Below are positions 9,308 through 19,828 of a stretch of DNA of 47,685 bases, piece by piece. Where the stretch lies: the NCBI GenBank assembly GCA_003135055.1, contig PLDF01000155.1, positions 219-47,903 on the forward strand, in the 5' to 3' direction. The notes below the pieces were generated by a model. The model worked only from the letters and a program-made list of their open reading frames with translations. It was not told where the DNA came from and did not search any database. Numbering within the stretch: position 1 is the first letter of the stretch; each line of letters starts with the position of its first letter. The translations under genes and the position numbers were made by a program. This DNA is from Bryobacterales bacterium (GTDB lineage: Bacteria; Acidobacteriota; Terriglobia; Bryobacterales; Bryobacteraceae).

Positions 9308-11521
9308 TTACAACCTTACGGTCCTTAGACGCAGTGCGTTGCCGATTACCGAGACCGAACTCAAGCTCATCGCAACGCCTGCAATGATTGGACTGAGCAG
9401 TATACCGAAGAACGGGTAAAGCACACCCGCCGCCAAGGGAATACCCAGGGCGTTGTAGAGAAAGGCGAAGAACAGGTTTTCCCGAATGTTCCGCATGGCG
9501 GCGCGGCTAAGGCGGATGGCTTTGGCGATGCCGCGAAGGTCGCCTTTGACCAGTGTCACGCCCGCGCTTTGCATAGCCACATCGGCGCCGGCGCCCATGG
9601 CTATGCCGACTTCCGCTTCGCTCAGGGCGGGAGCGTCGTTGACGCCGTCACCGGCCATCGCGACGTGTTTCCCTTGCGCATGCAACATCTTGACATGGGC
9701 GACTTTTCCGGCGGGTTCGATCTCCGCTTCCACGGCATCAAGGCCGAGTTGCTTGGCAACGGCATTGGCCGTACGCCGGTTGTCGCCGGTGAGCATGACA
9801 ATCTCTAAACCGAGCGCGTGGAGTTCTTTAATGGCTTCGGCCGTGGTGGATTTGATCGGGTCCGCGACCGCGAGGATTCCAGCCGGCTGGCCATCAATAG
9901 CGACGAACATCGCGGTTTTGCCCTCTTCTTGCAGCTGCATCGCTACAGCTTCCAGCGGCTCCAGGCCGGTGATCTTTTCGTTCCGCAGGAAATCCGGCTT
10001 GCCGGCCATCACCGTGCGGCCAGCAACGACACCGGCGACTCCGCCCCCCGTCACCGAGCGAAAGTTTACTACGGCTGCGAGACCGATGGATTGCCGGTTG
10101 GCGGCCTGTACAATGGCGGCGGCGAGCGGGTGTTCGCTACCCTGCTCCAGTGATGCGGCGAACCGCAGGAACTGTTTCGCGTCGAACCCGACGGTGGGCA
10201 GGATATCCACGAGCTTGGGCTTACCCTCCGTGAGTGTGCCAGTCTTATCCACCACGAGAGTGGTAACTTTCTCCAACCGTTCAAGAGCCTCCGCATTTTT
10301 GACAAGCACGCCCTCCTGCGCGCCGCGTCCAACGCCGACCATGATGGACATGGGTGTCGCCAGACCAAGCGCACATGGGCAGGCGATGATCAGCACCGCG
10401 ACGGCGCAGACGATGGCGTGCGCGAGTTTTGGCTGCGGCCCAAGCCACATCCACAGGAGAAAAGTGACCGCCGAAATGGCCAGCACCACCGGCACGAAGA
10501 TACCCGCCACCTTGTCGGCGAGGCCTTGAATGGGCGCGCGGCTGCGCTGCGCTTCCGCAACCATGTTCACGATCTGCCCGAGCAGCGTGTCGCTACCAAT
10601 TCTCTCGGCGCGCATGACAAAGCTGCCGGAGCCGTTGACAGTGCCCGCCGTCACTTTGTCGCCGACTGTCTTTTCCACCGGAAGCGGCTCGCCGGTGATC
10701 ATGGACTCTTCCACGCTGGAGTGACCCTCGATAACCGCTCCGTCCACAGGCACCTTGTCACCTGGAACCACGCGTAACCAGTCGCCGACTTTTATCAGAT
10801 CCAGCGGGACTTCATGATCGCCCCCCGGCCTAACCTGTCGCGCCGTAGGCGGCGCCAGGTTCAGCAACGCCTTGATGGCGCTGCCGGTGCGGGTACGCGC
10901 ACGCAGTTCGAGTACCTGGCCGAGCAGCACCAGCACTATGATCACGGCTGCGGATTCAAAATAGATGGGAACCGTGCCCTCATGTTGCATCGCGTCGGGG
11001 AAGATTCCCGGCATTAGCATCGCCACCGCGCTCAATCCATATGCGGAGCCTACGCCGATGGCGATCAGCGTGAACATGTTCAGCTGACGGGTTACCATAG
11101 AGCGCCAGCCACGGTGCACTAACGGCCAGCCTGCCCACCAGACCGTGGGCGTGGCTAGCGCAAATTGAATCCAGCGTGAGGCGTTGCCTTTCACCCAGGG
11201 CTGTCTGCCCAGGACCGGAATTAAGTGCGCCATCGCCAGAAAGAACACCGGCAGTGCGAGCGCGGCGCCGACGGATAAACGCCTCGTCATGTCACTCAGA
11301 GCGGCGGTGTTGGCGCCCTCGACGCCAACAGCAACCGTCTTCAGCTCCAGGGTCATGCCGCACTTGGGACACTCGCCGGGCCGGCTCTGTTGGACTTCCG
11401 GATGCATAGGACACGTGTAGATGGGCTCTGCCGCGGACGACTCTGCCTTCGCTATCGAGTGATTCCCGCTCCCAACCAAGGAAGCGCTTAGCGATGCGTC
11501 AGTGGATAATGTGACTGGCAT
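9308..11521 (-). CDS. copA: Copper-type P1B-ATPase with N-terminal heavy-metal-binding domain
   Basis: 737 residues. It begins with a short metal-binding domain carrying C37, C51 and C54 (YTCPMHPEV...GECPKCGM) rather than the classical HMA domain. Transmembrane CPC is at 381-383 ([13 protein letters not shown]), the phosphorylated D425 is in [11 protein letters not shown], and the hinge is [16 protein letters not shown] and the C-terminal residues fit the copper/silver group (P1B-1 or P1B-3), which exports metal from the cytoplasm or loads cuproenzymes such as oxidases. Its ATG shares one base with the stop of ackA (TAATG), so the two are coupled. The metal is inferred. Confidence 0.93.
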   Translation of the reverse strand: MPVTLSTDASLSASLVGSGNHSIAKAESSAAEPIYTCPMHPEVQQSRPGECPKCGMTLELKTVAVGVEGANTAALSDMTRRLSVGAALALPVFFLAMAHLIPVLGRQPWVKGNASRWIQFALATPTVWWAGWPLVHRGWRSMVTRQLNMFTLIAIGVGSAYGLSAVAMLMPGIFPDAMQHEGTVPIYFESAAVIIVLVLLGQVLELRARTRTGSAIKALLNLAPPTARQVRPGGDHEVPLDLIKVGDWLRVVPGDKVPVDGAVIEGHSSVEESMITGEPLPVEKTVGDKVTAGTVNGSGSFVMRAERIGSDTLLGQIVNMVAEAQRSRAPIQGLADKVAGIFVPVVLAISAVTFLLWMWLGPQPKLAHAIVCAVAVLIIACPCALGLATPMSIMVGVGRGAQEGVLVKNAEALERLEKVTTLVVDKTGTLTEGKPKLVDILPTVGFDAKQFLRFAASLEQGSEHPLAAAIVQAANRQSIGLAAVVNFRSVTGGGVAGVVAGRTVMAGKPDFLRNEKITGLEPLEAVAMQLQEEGKTAMFVAIDGQPAGILAVADPIKSTTAEAIKELHALGLEIVMLTGDNRRTANAVAKQLGLDAVEAEIEPAGKVAHVKMLHAQGKHVAMAGDGVNDAPALSEAEVGIAMGAGADVAMQSAGVTLVKGDLRGIAKAIRLSRAAMRNIRENLFFAFLYNALGIPLAAGVLYPFFGILLSPIIAGVAMSLSSVSVIGNALRLRTVRL

Positions 11522-12717
11522 TATGCGGCCCCAAGCTGGAGTGTGCGCTCAACCGAGCGCGCAATCATCAGATCTTCGTCCGTTCGAATGACTCGGACAG
11601 TGACCCGGCCGGTGTCCTTGGAAATCACCGCCGCAGTTTCCGCATTGCGCGATTCACTCAATTCGATGCCAAGGAAGGCAAGTCCCTCGCAGATGCGCGC
11701 GCGGACGTTTGGCGCATTTTCGCCGATGCCTCCCGCGAATACGAGCGTATCCAAGCCACCGAGGGCGGCGGTGAATGCGCCGATCCACTTCTTCGCCTGA
11801 TAACAGAACAGCGCCACGGCTTCTGCTGCCCGGATATCATGATTTTCCTGTGCGAGCAGCTCGCGCATGTCGGAAGCGATCTCCGAAACCCCGAGCAACC
11901 CCGACTGGTGGTTGACCATGTCGAAAAATTGCCCTGTGGTTGTCCCTTCAACGCGAGCTAAATACGACGCCAGGCTGGGATCCAGATCGCCGGAGCGGGT
12001 ACTCATCACCAATCCTGCCGTCGGAGTAAAGCTCATGCTAGTGTCGATGCTTTTCCCGTCGCGAACGGCGGCCATGCTTGCGCCGTTACCGAGATGCGCA
12101 AGAATGACGCGGCCTGTTGTCGCCGCCTGGTCGTCCAGGCGCGCGAGTTCCTCCATCAGATAGGCATAGGACAAACCGTGGAAACCGTAACGCTGCACTC
12201 CCATCTCGTCATACCGGCGTGGGATGGGAAGCAACTTGGCAACCCGAGGCATACAGCGATGAAAGGCCGTGTCATAACAGGTCACCTGAGGCAGTTTCGG
12301 ATGACGTTGGCGAATGATCTCGATCAGTTCGATCTCAGTGGGCAAATGATCGGGGTCGCACGGACTGATGCGGCGAAGCTCATCCAACAATTCCTGGGTG
12401 ACCAACTCGGGCGCGAAGTGTTGCATCCCGTGAACCACGCGGTGCCCGACAGCCAGCAGCGATCCGAAACCTTCCTGCTTCTCGATCCAATCCATCAGGC
12501 AGTTGCCTGCCGATTTATGGTCTGAGGCGCTCAACTCGCGGCTGCCCCGATGATTTGTCACCGGGTCTTCGAACGTCAGCTTCGCCCCAGTCAGACCGAT
12601 GCGATCAATCGCTCCATGAAGCGTCCGCTTCAGCGGTTCGCGTGTCTGGTAGAGTGCGAACTTGATGCTCGACGAGCCTCCGTTGATCGTGAGGATGCAG
12701 GGGTCAGCCGGCTTCAC
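11521..12717 (-). CDS. ackA: Acetate kinase
   Basis: 398 residues with acetokinase-family signatures: [14 protein letters not shown] at the N-terminus, [19 protein letters not shown], and the phosphate-binding [13 protein letters not shown]. It converts acetyl-phosphate plus ADP to acetate plus ATP in the cytoplasm, completing the phosphoketolase route encoded two genes downstream. The start is GTG, overlapping the stop of the frameshifted HAD gene (GTGA). The stop overlaps the start of copA. Confidence 0.96.
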   Translation of the reverse strand: MKPADPCILTINGGSSSIKFALYQTREPLKRTLHGAIDRIGLTGAKLTFEDPVTNHRGSRELSASDHKSAGNCLMDWIEKQEGFGSLLAVGHRVVHGMQHFAPELVTQELLDELRRISPCDPDHLPTEIELIEIIRQRHPKLPQVTCYDTAFHRCMPRVAKLLPIPRRYDEMGVQRYGFHGLSYAYLMEELARLDDQAATTGRVILAHLGNGASMAAVRDGKSIDTSMSFTPTAGLVMSTRSGDLDPSLASYLARVEGTTTGQFFDMVNHQSGLLGVSEIASDMRELLAQENHDIRAAEAVALFCYQAKKWIGAFTAALGGLDTLVFAGGIGENAPNVRARICEGLAFLGIELSESRNAETAAVISKDTGRVTVRVIRTDEDLMIARSVERTLQLGAA

Positions 12718-13335
12718 GCATGCCCTTCGTTCTGTAATCCGAACGAAGCCAGTTTGGAACAGGTGGACTGGTAATCCGTGTGAAGGACGCTGCGAATCCC
12801 CAAACCTTCTGCGACGTCGACAAAGAGCGGCGTATTTTCGACGTACAGCACCTGCCTGGCTGGCGCCTGGGCGATGTCCAGCGCCAAGCGGAAGATGTCC
12901 GTATCAGGCTTGCGTATATGGACAAAGCAGGACGAAACAAAAGAATCCACCAGCCGGTCCAGCTTGAATTTTCGAATCCGATACGCATTCACCTCACGCG
13001 ATTCGTTGCTGACTACGGCGATCCTGAGCCCATGCCGAATCTTAAGTTGAGCGAAGAGCTCGATCATTCCAGGGCAAGGTTTCGACTGGTCAAACATGAA
13101 GCGCTTGAACTGAGCTCGGGTGAATAGGCGCTTTTGGTAAAACACGACGCGGTCTAAGTATTCTCCGAATGACAGCTTGCCCTCTTCGTGCGTTTCGAAG
13201 TTCAGGCGATGCCGTTCCTCCATCTCGCTCCAATGTCAGCTCAAAGTGTTTAGCCGCGCGTCTGCGGGCGAGATGATCCCATCCGTTGGTGAGCAGGACA
13301 CCGCCGACATCCAGAAACAATGCGGTGGGTGTCAT
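12714..13335 (-). pseudogene. HAD-superfamily hydrolase (YihX/GS1-like), split by a +1 frameshift
   Basis: The N-terminus MTPTALFLDVGGVLLTNGWD (start 13335) has the HAD nucleophile motif D-V-G-G-V. It stays in that frame to about 13225 and then stops making sense. The rest continues one base out of frame as EMEERHRLNFETHEEGKLSF and runs to a normal HAD end with the SNES and KPDTDIF motifs. One extra base near 13225-13235 accounts for the shift, and the two halves together give about 205 residues, normal for the family. It may be a true pseudogene or a sequencing or assembly error. The stop overlaps the ackA start, so translation through the second half would matter for coupling. Confidence 0.75.
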
Positions 13336-13714
13336 TCTTTAGGTTCCAGGCTTCGAGAATGAAGATTCACGCATGGCTGGTGCAATTCAGTATTTGCAGG
13401 CGTAGGGCCACTCGGTTTGGCCACGGCGTCCGGCCGTTCATCCGCCTCATGCCGCTGCGTTTATTGAGGGTGCGTCTGAACATGGGGCCTTCGACCCCGC
13501 GGCAGGCTGACCATAGACGGTCAGGTGACGCGTTATGGTCAGCCTGTAAACAGTGTTTCCAGGGGAGTTTCCTAGCCGGGGCATTAGGCGGCACAGGCAT
13601 TCCAAACTGCGTCCCCGAAGGGGAATAACATCCTAATCCCCTGCCAGATGGCGAGTCGGGGAGAGTCGAGAGAGGAAAGCATCTTTCGTAGGGTCGCAGG
13701 GGCAACGCCCCCGC
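13336..13714. other. Intergenic stretch without a convincing gene
   Basis: 379 bases between the HAD gene and the toxin gene. Open frames here have low-complexity translations and no family resemblance. It contains a strong inverted repeat, listed separately, and a GC-rich GGGGCAACGCCCC palindrome near 13699-13711. Confidence 0.5.
13503..13546. repeat. 13-bp perfect inverted repeat with 18-nt loop
   Basis: CAGGCTGACCATA at 13503-13515 pairs perfectly with TATGGTCAGCCTG at 13534-13546. There is no T-run after it, so it is not a standard terminator. It could be a relic of a small mobile element or an extragenic palindrome. Confidence 0.6.
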
Positions 13715-14174
13715 TTACGGCAGGATCTCGCTCCAATTCTGGGCGGTGATGAACTGCGAAAGATGTTTGGAATTGATAGTGGCAACCACCACGTCAGATG
13801 GTGCGGGTCCAAATGAGAGCGCTTGGGCGGCGAGAATTACATTGATGTCGAGATCTTTGGCATCGGCTGTCGGTCGCCCCTGCTGTCTCGCCTTTGCCCA
13901 AAGCTCTGCGGCTAATCGAAGCGCCTCGTCTGAAAGCGGAAGGTAGCGACCAGGTGTTGTCGAGGCGAAGGCTTCGAGCCGAGCAACCCCGAAAGCCTTA
14001 TTGGCCCGGAACAGCTCACGTTTTAACTCGTAGTAGACAATCGCTGGAATGATGACCGGTGGCCGCTGAGCAGGCATCGGACAGCCACTCGGTAATCGCG
14101 ACGACCTCAGCGTTTCGTTGGGGATGGGTTAATAGACCGAGCGGGTCTGAATCGAGAACGAGAAAGCGGCTCAC
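13715..14174 (-). pseudogene. VapC-like PIN-domain toxin, split by a +1 frameshift
   Basis: The reading starts with GTG at 14174 (MSRFLVLDSDPLGLLTHP), giving the first PIN aspartate in LDSD, and runs to EWLSDA near 14080. It then shifts one base into VIIPAIVYYELKREL with the conserved glutamate, and later DAKDLDINVILAAQA and DVVVATINSKHL. All parts of a VapC ribonuclease of about 150 residues are present, but in two frames. An extra base near 14070-14080 is the simplest cause. GTGA couples it to the antitoxin gene upstream. It may be inactive or a sequencing error. Confidence 0.72.
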
Positions 14175-14389
14175 GGAAAGAGCAGACGAGCGCCGGTTGA
14201 TGCGCGATTCTCATTCATCGCTTTCTTAAACTCGGCGAGCTCCTCGTCGGCTTCACGGAGCTTTTCCGGGTCGGTCGTAGAATCCTCGGCTTTCCAGGCG
14301 GCGAGGAGTTCGAGCGTGGCGGTATCGATGGAGCCCATTTGGGGCGGTGGCGACGCACTCGCGGGTTGAATTGTTGATGGCTGGTTCAT
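14171..14389 (-). CDS. Probable antitoxin of the vapBC-like pair
   Basis: 72 residues, acidic, with a Pro/Ala-rich N-terminus and a helical segment TDPEKLREADEELAEFKKAMNENR likely to wrap the toxin. No DNA-binding fold is obvious. The assignment rests mainly on position: its stop overlaps the GTG start of the PIN-domain gene (GTGA), the usual antitoxin-toxin order. Confidence 0.6.
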   Translation of the reverse strand: MNQPSTIQPASASPPPQMGSIDTATLELLAAWKAEDSTTDPEKLREADEELAEFKKAMNENRASTGARLLFP

Positions 14390-16286
14390 TGCGCTCGGCT
14401 CTGCTTGAATTGTACCAAGTGGGCTTACGTTGCTGTATCAACGCCCCTGGACGCATAGCCTGTTCAGCAGTCGGCGACGCCACGTTTGACGGTGGAAGTT
14501 TCGCCGCCTTCGAGAGGAATGGGGCAGGCAGGAGACTCCGCGGCTTCCATGTTGGCAGCGAGGCTGGCATGGTGCGGAAATTCCGAGAATTATTGCCTCC
14601 CACTTCAAAAGGAATGATCGCGTCGGCCGGCGCCACCGCTAGGAATTCCGAGAATGTTTGCCCCGGTTGCGTTTGTAGAGGAATAAGGGGGCGAAAGCCG
14701 CTCGCCCGCGCTTCGCCGCCAGGTTAGCAACCGGATCGCCTTTTCGTGCCCCGTGGCTGCGCATTCCCGCGGCGCTCCTTTGCCGTGAGTTGGGCGCCGC
14801 AGACCCGTCCGCATCTCGTCCGCGGCCCGATTTAGTTAGAGTGCGCGACCTCTCGGCGTCCCGCGCGCCTGGCTTCTGCCCTATACCCTAAGCTCGACGG
14901 CTTCCGGGCTGAAGCGATCCACAGCGGTGGCCGAGCTTCACCCCCGGTCGCACAACGGCAAGGATTTTTGAGGGGACCGGAAGATGGGTTGTTGTTGCCT
15001 GCGGCGTTGGGTACATTCGCCAATTCCGCCCTCGTTATTTGCCAATGCACGCGATAAGCGTGCTGCCAGCACGCCAAGGCTGCCGCCCAAAAACCACAGA
15101 CCAGCACCACAAAAGTCCCCACGGGAGCACGGCTACAACTCCGCGGCTGATCGCACAAGTCCTTACTTTCGATGGAGTTTAAGGGATCTGGGGAAGCATA
15201 ACAGCTAAAGGTTGACTACTTCGCAGGATTGCTCGGCAGTGCTCTTAGTTGCTCGTTATCAAGCTGTTACAGACAGAATTCGAATATATGCCGACAGCAG
15301 GATTGCTCGGCATTTGCCGCCATTTTGATGCATACTACCCACAAAAGTCCCCACAGTCCCGAAATCCGATCCGTTGCCAGTCGCGTGTTACTTTGGCGCC
15401 TTTCCCATTCCCGTGGTTGTTCGTGTCCGCTGAAGGGCCGGACCATCCCCGGCCCGGGGAACGGCTTCCGCCCTAGCTTGACTTTCGAGACATCCTTCGG
15501 CCCATGCCGGTCGAACCTGACCCTTCTCGACCAAGCCGCCTATGACCGCCGGGCGCATCAACCACCCCCCCAGTGAGCCCAACCGCGCACAAAGACGCAT
15601 CGCTGATCGCACTTTCTCCTTGCGCGGGCCTAAATCACCCCTGCTCGGTAACTGACATCTGCATTGTATTGTAGGCTCGTTCACGGTCCGGCTGGGTCAG
15701 TCTTGAAAAGCAGTGTGGCCTATTTCTCCCGACCGCCCGACCGCCGAAGATGATCGCCACGACTGCTCCGGCCCGCCGACGCGGCAGCATGTTCAGCGCA
15801 ACCCTTTTCAAGCTTTTTCAAATATTTGCCGCGATATGCCGCGATGCCATGCGGCATCAACCGACACAAAATATCCCCAACACTCGGATCAACCGGTAAG
15901 CAACTACTGTAGCTGACCGGTAGACGCGAGGAGCTAACCGTCGGGCTTAACCTCTACTTAGCCCATGGCTGCCACCCGTTCATGCCGCCAATCTCGGGAC
16001 GGGGATCTCTGGCATCGGAACAAGGGGGCTCCTGACGGTTGCGGGCGATCTGTGGACTGCTGCGCAACGCCGCAACAATACAGAACAGGCAGGAATCTCA
16101 CGAAACAATGCAAGGGGGGCAAAGATTCCCGGAATTTCTTTCGGCCGCGTCGGGCATGAACCTGTGGCCATGAAGGCGAACTTGCTCGCGGTTCCCACGA
16201 GGTGTGCGCTTCGACCGGAATGGCAACCGTGGCATTCCCCGATAGACATCGTATCCCCCAAAGAACTTCACCAACAGCCGAGTGGG
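14390..16286. other. 1.9-kb region without convincing genes
   Basis: Open frames of 60-126 codons exist on both strands, but their translations are Arg/Pro/Ser-rich and lack family features. Two short direct repeats are visible: CACAAAAGTCCCCAC (about 15108 and 15347) and GGATTGCTCGGCA (15226 and 15299). A perfect 7-bp hairpin ATGCCGC/GCGGCAT lies at 15836-15857. It is probably decayed mobile or duplicated DNA. Confidence 0.5.
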
Positions 16287-16748
16287 CTAGGCGAGTCGGT
16301 GCGCGGAAGTTTTCTTTAGCGCGACAGCATTCATGCAATATCGCAATCCGCTGGGCGCGGGACCATCCGGGAAGACATGCCCAAGATGAGCGTCGCAGGT
16401 ATTGCAGATGGTTTCGACCCGTTTCAAAAATGCAGGCCCGTCAAAGCGATATGCTATTGCTTCAATAACCACCGGCTGGGTAAACGACGGCCACCCGGTG
16501 CCGGACTCGAATTTCTCCGACGCATCGAAGAGAACGGCTTCGCAGCAGAGGCAGGAATAGATCCCAGGCTCAAACAGCCCGCACATCTGTGAACCGAAGG
16601 CGCGCTCGGTGCCCGCTTGACGGGTCACATGATATTCTTCCGGGCTCAGTTGTTGGCGCCACTCGACGTCCGTCTTGACGATTTTGCGGTCTGGGGCGGG
16701 ATTGCCGTTCTTGGCGAGACTGAGGACATCGGACCATTTAAGCATCAT
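16287..16748 (-). CDS. msrB: Peptide-methionine (R)-S-oxide reductase
   Basis: 153 residues. It reduces the R-epimer of methionine sulfoxide in proteins using thioredoxin. The two zinc-binding pairs are C66/C69 (SCLCCEAVLF) and C115/C118 (CNTCDAHLGHVF), and the catalytic cysteine is C138 in GLRYCMNAVAL. The start may be either of two adjacent ATG codons. It is divergent from the LLM oxidoreductase gene, with a 120-bp shared upstream region. Confidence 0.94.
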   Translation of the reverse strand: MMLKWSDVLSLAKNGNPAPDRKIVKTDVEWRQQLSPEEYHVTRQAGTERAFGSQMCGLFEPGIYSCLCCEAVLFDASEKFESGTGWPSFTQPVVIEAIAYRFDGPAFLKRVETICNTCDAHLGHVFPDGPAPSGLRYCMNAVALKKTSAHRLA

Positions 16749-16872
16749 GTTGTATCTTATCGATGATTTCGTTGGGTTGGAAGTTGTTCAAAACAACAGA
16801 CTGGCTACCGATGGGGCCAGATGGGTCGAAACCGGCTGCACCTGCCTCCGGCATCGGAACATCTAACTCGTG

Positions 16873-17916
16873 ATGACAGTCTTCGGCCGGCCGCGGTTTT
16901 CGGTCCTCGATCTTGCTCCCGTTCGGGTCGGAGGCACTATCGCGGAAGCGTTTCACAACACGCTCGATCTGGCCCGCCACGCGGAACGGTGGGGATTCAC
17001 GCGCTTCTGGATCGCCGAGCATCACAACATGCCGGGAATCGCCAGCGCCGCCACGTCGATATTGATCGGCTATGTCGCCGCGGCAACGTCGACGCTTCGT
17101 GTAGGCTCCGGCGGCGTTATGCTGCCGAATCACGCGCCCCTGGTGATTGCGGAGCAGTTTGGAACGCTGGAGACATTGTATCCGGGACGCATTGACCTTG
17201 GTGTGGGGCGAGCTCCGGGCTCTGATGAGGTGGCCGCGCGGGCATTACGGTACAACACGAACGAAGAGGATTTCCCCATGCAAGTGCGTGAGTTGCTCGC
17301 GTATCTGGCTCCCGCTCGACCCGGCCAGCGGTTGGTGGCTTTTCCCGGCGCCGGAACGAATGTTCCCGTGTGGCTGCTCGGTTCGAGCACATACGGCGCG
17401 CAACTCGCAGCGGCTCTTGGACTGCCGTTCGCGTTTGCGAGCCACTTCGCGCCGGCGCTGCTGATGCAGGCGATCGAAGCCTATCGCGGCAGTTTCAAAC
17501 CTTCGCAATATCTTGACCGGCCATACCTGATGGTCGGGGCGCCGCTCGTGGCTGCGGAAACGGACGCGGAAGCGAAGCGGCTGGCCACGTCGGGACAGCA
17601 GCGTCACCTCAAGCTGACCCGGCGCGAGCCGATCTACGTACCGCCTCCCGTGGAGAGCATGGACGAAGTTTGGAGCGAGGCGGAGCGATTCCTGGTGGAA
17701 TCGCGGTTGAGCGCCGCGGTGATCGGCGGGCCCGACACGGTTCGGCGCCAGTTAAGCCAACTGTTGCGGGAGACGGGGGCGGATGAGCTGATCTTCACGT
17801 CGGATCTTTACGATCATGCTCTGCGGTTGCGGTCCTTCGAGATTGCGGCGGACGCGATGAGAACTACGGACCTTTCCGGAACCCCCGCCGCTTCAGGATT
17901 GTGCGCAGTCGAGTGA
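16873..17916 (+). CDS. LLM-class flavin-dependent oxidoreductase (luciferase-like, MsnO8/YhbW type)
   Basis: About 347 residues with a TIM-barrel luciferase-like sequence. It begins [14 protein letters not shown], has the flavin-binding [20 protein letters not shown] segment, [19 protein letters not shown], and [13 protein letters not shown]. Family members are FMN- or F420-linked monooxygenases; the substrate cannot be read from sequence. The start is ATG 16873 or the adjacent GTG 16870. It is transcribed away from msrB, possibly an oxidative-stress pair, which is an inference from position. Confidence 0.88.
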   Translation: MTVFGRPRFSVLDLAPVRVGGTIAEAFHNTLDLARHAERWGFTRFWIAEHHNMPGIASAATSILIGYVAAATSTLRVGSGGVMLPNHAPLVIAEQFGTLETLYPGRIDLGVGRAPGSDEVAARALRYNTNEEDFPMQVRELLAYLAPARPGQRLVAFPGAGTNVPVWLLGSSTYGAQLAAALGLPFAFASHFAPALLMQAIEAYRGSFKPSQYLDRPYLMVGAPLVAAETDAEAKRLATSGQQRHLKLTRREPIYVPPPVESMDEVWSEAERFLVESRLSAAVIGGPDTVRRQLSQLLRETGADELIFTSDLYDHALRLRSFEIAADAMRTTDLSGTPAASGLCAVE

Positions 17917-18238
17917 TATTGGCGGCTGGCGCTGCGGCGCCAGATTCAGGGCGGAGTGCCGATCGAGGAATTCGGCGATGCCTCGCGGGGTGGGGTCGCG
18001 ATGGACGCCTTGGCGCTTTAATTCGAGGTCGGCGAAAGCCGAATCGGGGATCGAGGATTTTTCGCAGCCGCTGGCGGACCCGGCGAATGCGGTGCGGCGC
18101 CCAGCTCGCCGCGAGACAGATGCGTCCGCATTCGCAGACTGCGTGAAGCCGCGTGAAGCCGTCGAGACCTTGAAGTCTGCTGTGCGCTTCGTGTACGGTT
18201 CCTCTGTGCTCGCTACCCCATTCGTATTCTCTGCTGTG
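17917..18238. other. Convergent intergenic region with a weak minus-strand reading
   Basis: 322 bases between two convergent genes. On the minus strand an open frame (17893-18288) contains the protein-like stretch GVHRDPTPRGIAEFLDRHSA, which may be a gene scrap, but it overlaps the ClC end in another frame and I do not trust it as a gene. GCGTGAAGCC is tandemly repeated near 18139-18158. Confidence 0.35.
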
Positions 18239-19582
18239 CTATCGCGGCGGCAGTTCGCGTAACTTCCGGCGCGCCTCCACCTCGTCATCGGTCAGACGTG
18301 CGTCATAGATCGAGCGAGGTTCGATGGTTCGCGCAACCAAAGTAGCAGTACCCACGGCCAGCAACAGCGGCACGATAAAGGATCGGTCCCGTCCGGTCAG
18401 TTCCAACATCAGGACCACAGTCGAGATCGGGCCTTGCGTGGTGGCCGCGAGCACCGCCGCCGCGCCGAGCAGCGCGAACAGTCCGGGCGGCACACCGGGC
18501 CAGAACCAGGACCAGACATGCCCCAGCACCGCGCCGAGCAGTGCGCCGACTGTGAGAGAAGGCGTGAACAATCCGCCGGGAGCGCCGCTGCGCACGCATA
18601 GCACGGTCGCCATGGGCCGCAGCGCGAATAGGATCAGAAGCAAAGATGGCGCCGCCTGGTTCGTGAACGCAAGTTGCGAGATGTCCTTGCCGTTGCCAAG
18701 CACCTGCGGGAAGGGGATCGAGACCGCGCCAAGCAGCCCCAATACCAGCACCGGCGCGGCCAGCCGGCGCCAGCCATCCGGCTTATTGCGGTCGGCCCAG
18801 GTGACTGCCCGAACATAACCGACCGAAACCACACCCGCAATCGGCCCAGCCACGAGCGCCCACACTACACTGGAAGCGGAGCTGGCATAAGCCGGGATGA
18901 GATAGGTTGGCGCGTCGGGTAAAACCAGCCACGACACCGCGGTCGCAACCACCGACGCGAACAGGGCGGGCAAAACATATCTGAGCGCCAGCACTCCGCG
19001 CATCACTTCGAGTGCGAACAGCGCGCCGCCCAATGGTACGCCATAGGCCGCGGCCATCCCGGCTCCCGAGCCGCAAGCAACCAACAGGCGGCGTTGTTCG
19101 TCGGACAAGCGCGCCTTGTCCGAAAAAAAGTTCGCCATCACCGCGCCGGCTTGTTTCGGCGCGCCCTCGCGACCCAGCGCCGTGCCCATGCCGACGATGA
19201 CCACCGAAAGCAAAGCGCTGCCCAAGGTACGCCAAGCCGGCAACCGGCCGGCATGGAACCAAATCGCGGCGGTGGTATCAATTCCGTTGCCGCTCGACAG
19301 GCGCCTCAGAATGATCTGCCCCGCGCCGGTCACTATTCCCGCGCCGAGCAACACGAGCATGTGGCGCCACGCACCGGCTTGCCTTGCGGCGTCCAACAGA
19401 TCGGCGCCGGAGCCGCTCCACATCAAGCGCTGCACCATTTCCAGCACCCGCGTCAACGCTGCCGCGGCTACGCCCGTACCGACGCCCGTGAGCACCACCG
19501 CCGACCAGAAGGGGACGGCGCCGGGACGCGCAAGCGTCGAAGGTATCGCGTCGCCGCTGGCTGGTATTGGAGACGGCATCAA
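18239..19582 (-). CDS. ClC-family chloride channel or proton/chloride antiporter
   Basis: 447 residues, almost entirely membrane helices. The family filters are present: SSGNGID in place of GSGIP, G-R-E139-G-A-P for GREGP with the gating glutamate, and GGLFTPSLTVG for GGxFxP. A second glutamate in ALFALEVMRG sits where the inner proton glutamate of exchangers lies, so an H+/Cl- antiporter is slightly favoured. There are no CBS domains. It stands alone and converges on the LLM gene. Confidence 0.93.
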   Translation of the reverse strand: MMPSPIPASGDAIPSTLARPGAVPFWSAVVLTGVGTGVAAAALTRVLEMVQRLMWSGSGADLLDAARQAGAWRHMLVLLGAGIVTGAGQIILRRLSSGNGIDTTAAIWFHAGRLPAWRTLGSALLSVVIVGMGTALGREGAPKQAGAVMANFFSDKARLSDEQRRLLVACGSGAGMAAAYGVPLGGALFALEVMRGVLALRYVLPALFASVVATAVSWLVLPDAPTYLIPAYASSASSVVWALVAGPIAGVVSVGYVRAVTWADRNKPDGWRRLAAPVLVLGLLGAVSIPFPQVLGNGKDISQLAFTNQAAPSLLLILFALRPMATVLCVRSGAPGGLFTPSLTVGALLGAVLGHVWSWFWPGVPPGLFALLGAAAVLAATTQGPISTVVLMLELTGRDRSFIVPLLLAVGTATLVARTIEPRSIYDARLTDDEVEARRKLRELPPR

Positions 19583-19773
19583 TGCCAGTTATACCAGTCC
19601 CGCCTTTGCCTGCGGCTGTTTATCTGGCGCGGACGCACGGATGGCTCCTATGGCAGCAGCCGATGAAATGCGGTTGGGGCCGCGGCGCCGCGCCTCCCCA
19701 TCCGCAGATGCGCGCCCACTTCACCATATGCCCCAAGCGTTCGGCTTTTCCGGTCGGGCTGAGCTAATTCGAC

Positions 19774-19826
19774 TTGACAAGGGAACAAGGTGCTTTAATA
19801 ATCGTTTATCGATATATCGTTATCCG
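19774..19826 (+). promoter_or_regulatory. Promoter and palindromic operator of the padR gene
   Basis: TTGACA at 19774-19779, a 17-bp spacer and AATAAT at 19797-19802 (5 of 6 match to TATAAT) form a good sigma-70 promoter. Immediately downstream, over the expected transcription start, lies the self-complementary CGATATATCG at 19810-19819 flanked by further TATC/GATA steps. This is a likely autoregulatory PadR site, with the start codon only about 10 bp further on, so the message is near-leaderless. Confidence 0.65.
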
Positions 19827-19828
19827 TT

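Noticed and set aside
9486..10529. A 347-codon plus-strand open frame
   Set aside because: Shadow of the copper ATPase; composition is Ala/Ser/Arg-rich and matches no protein.
13503..13546. Rho-independent terminator
   Set aside because: An 18-nt loop and no T-run on either strand.
15100..15930. Possible CRISPR or integron array suggested by short repeats (AAAAGTCCCCAC, GGATTGCTCGGCA)
   Set aside because: Only two copies of each, no regular spacing, no cas or intI gene.
14390..16286. Several 60-126 codon frames on both strands in the gene-poor region
   Set aside because: No ribosome-binding sites, family motifs or plausible composition; treated as noncoding or decayed.
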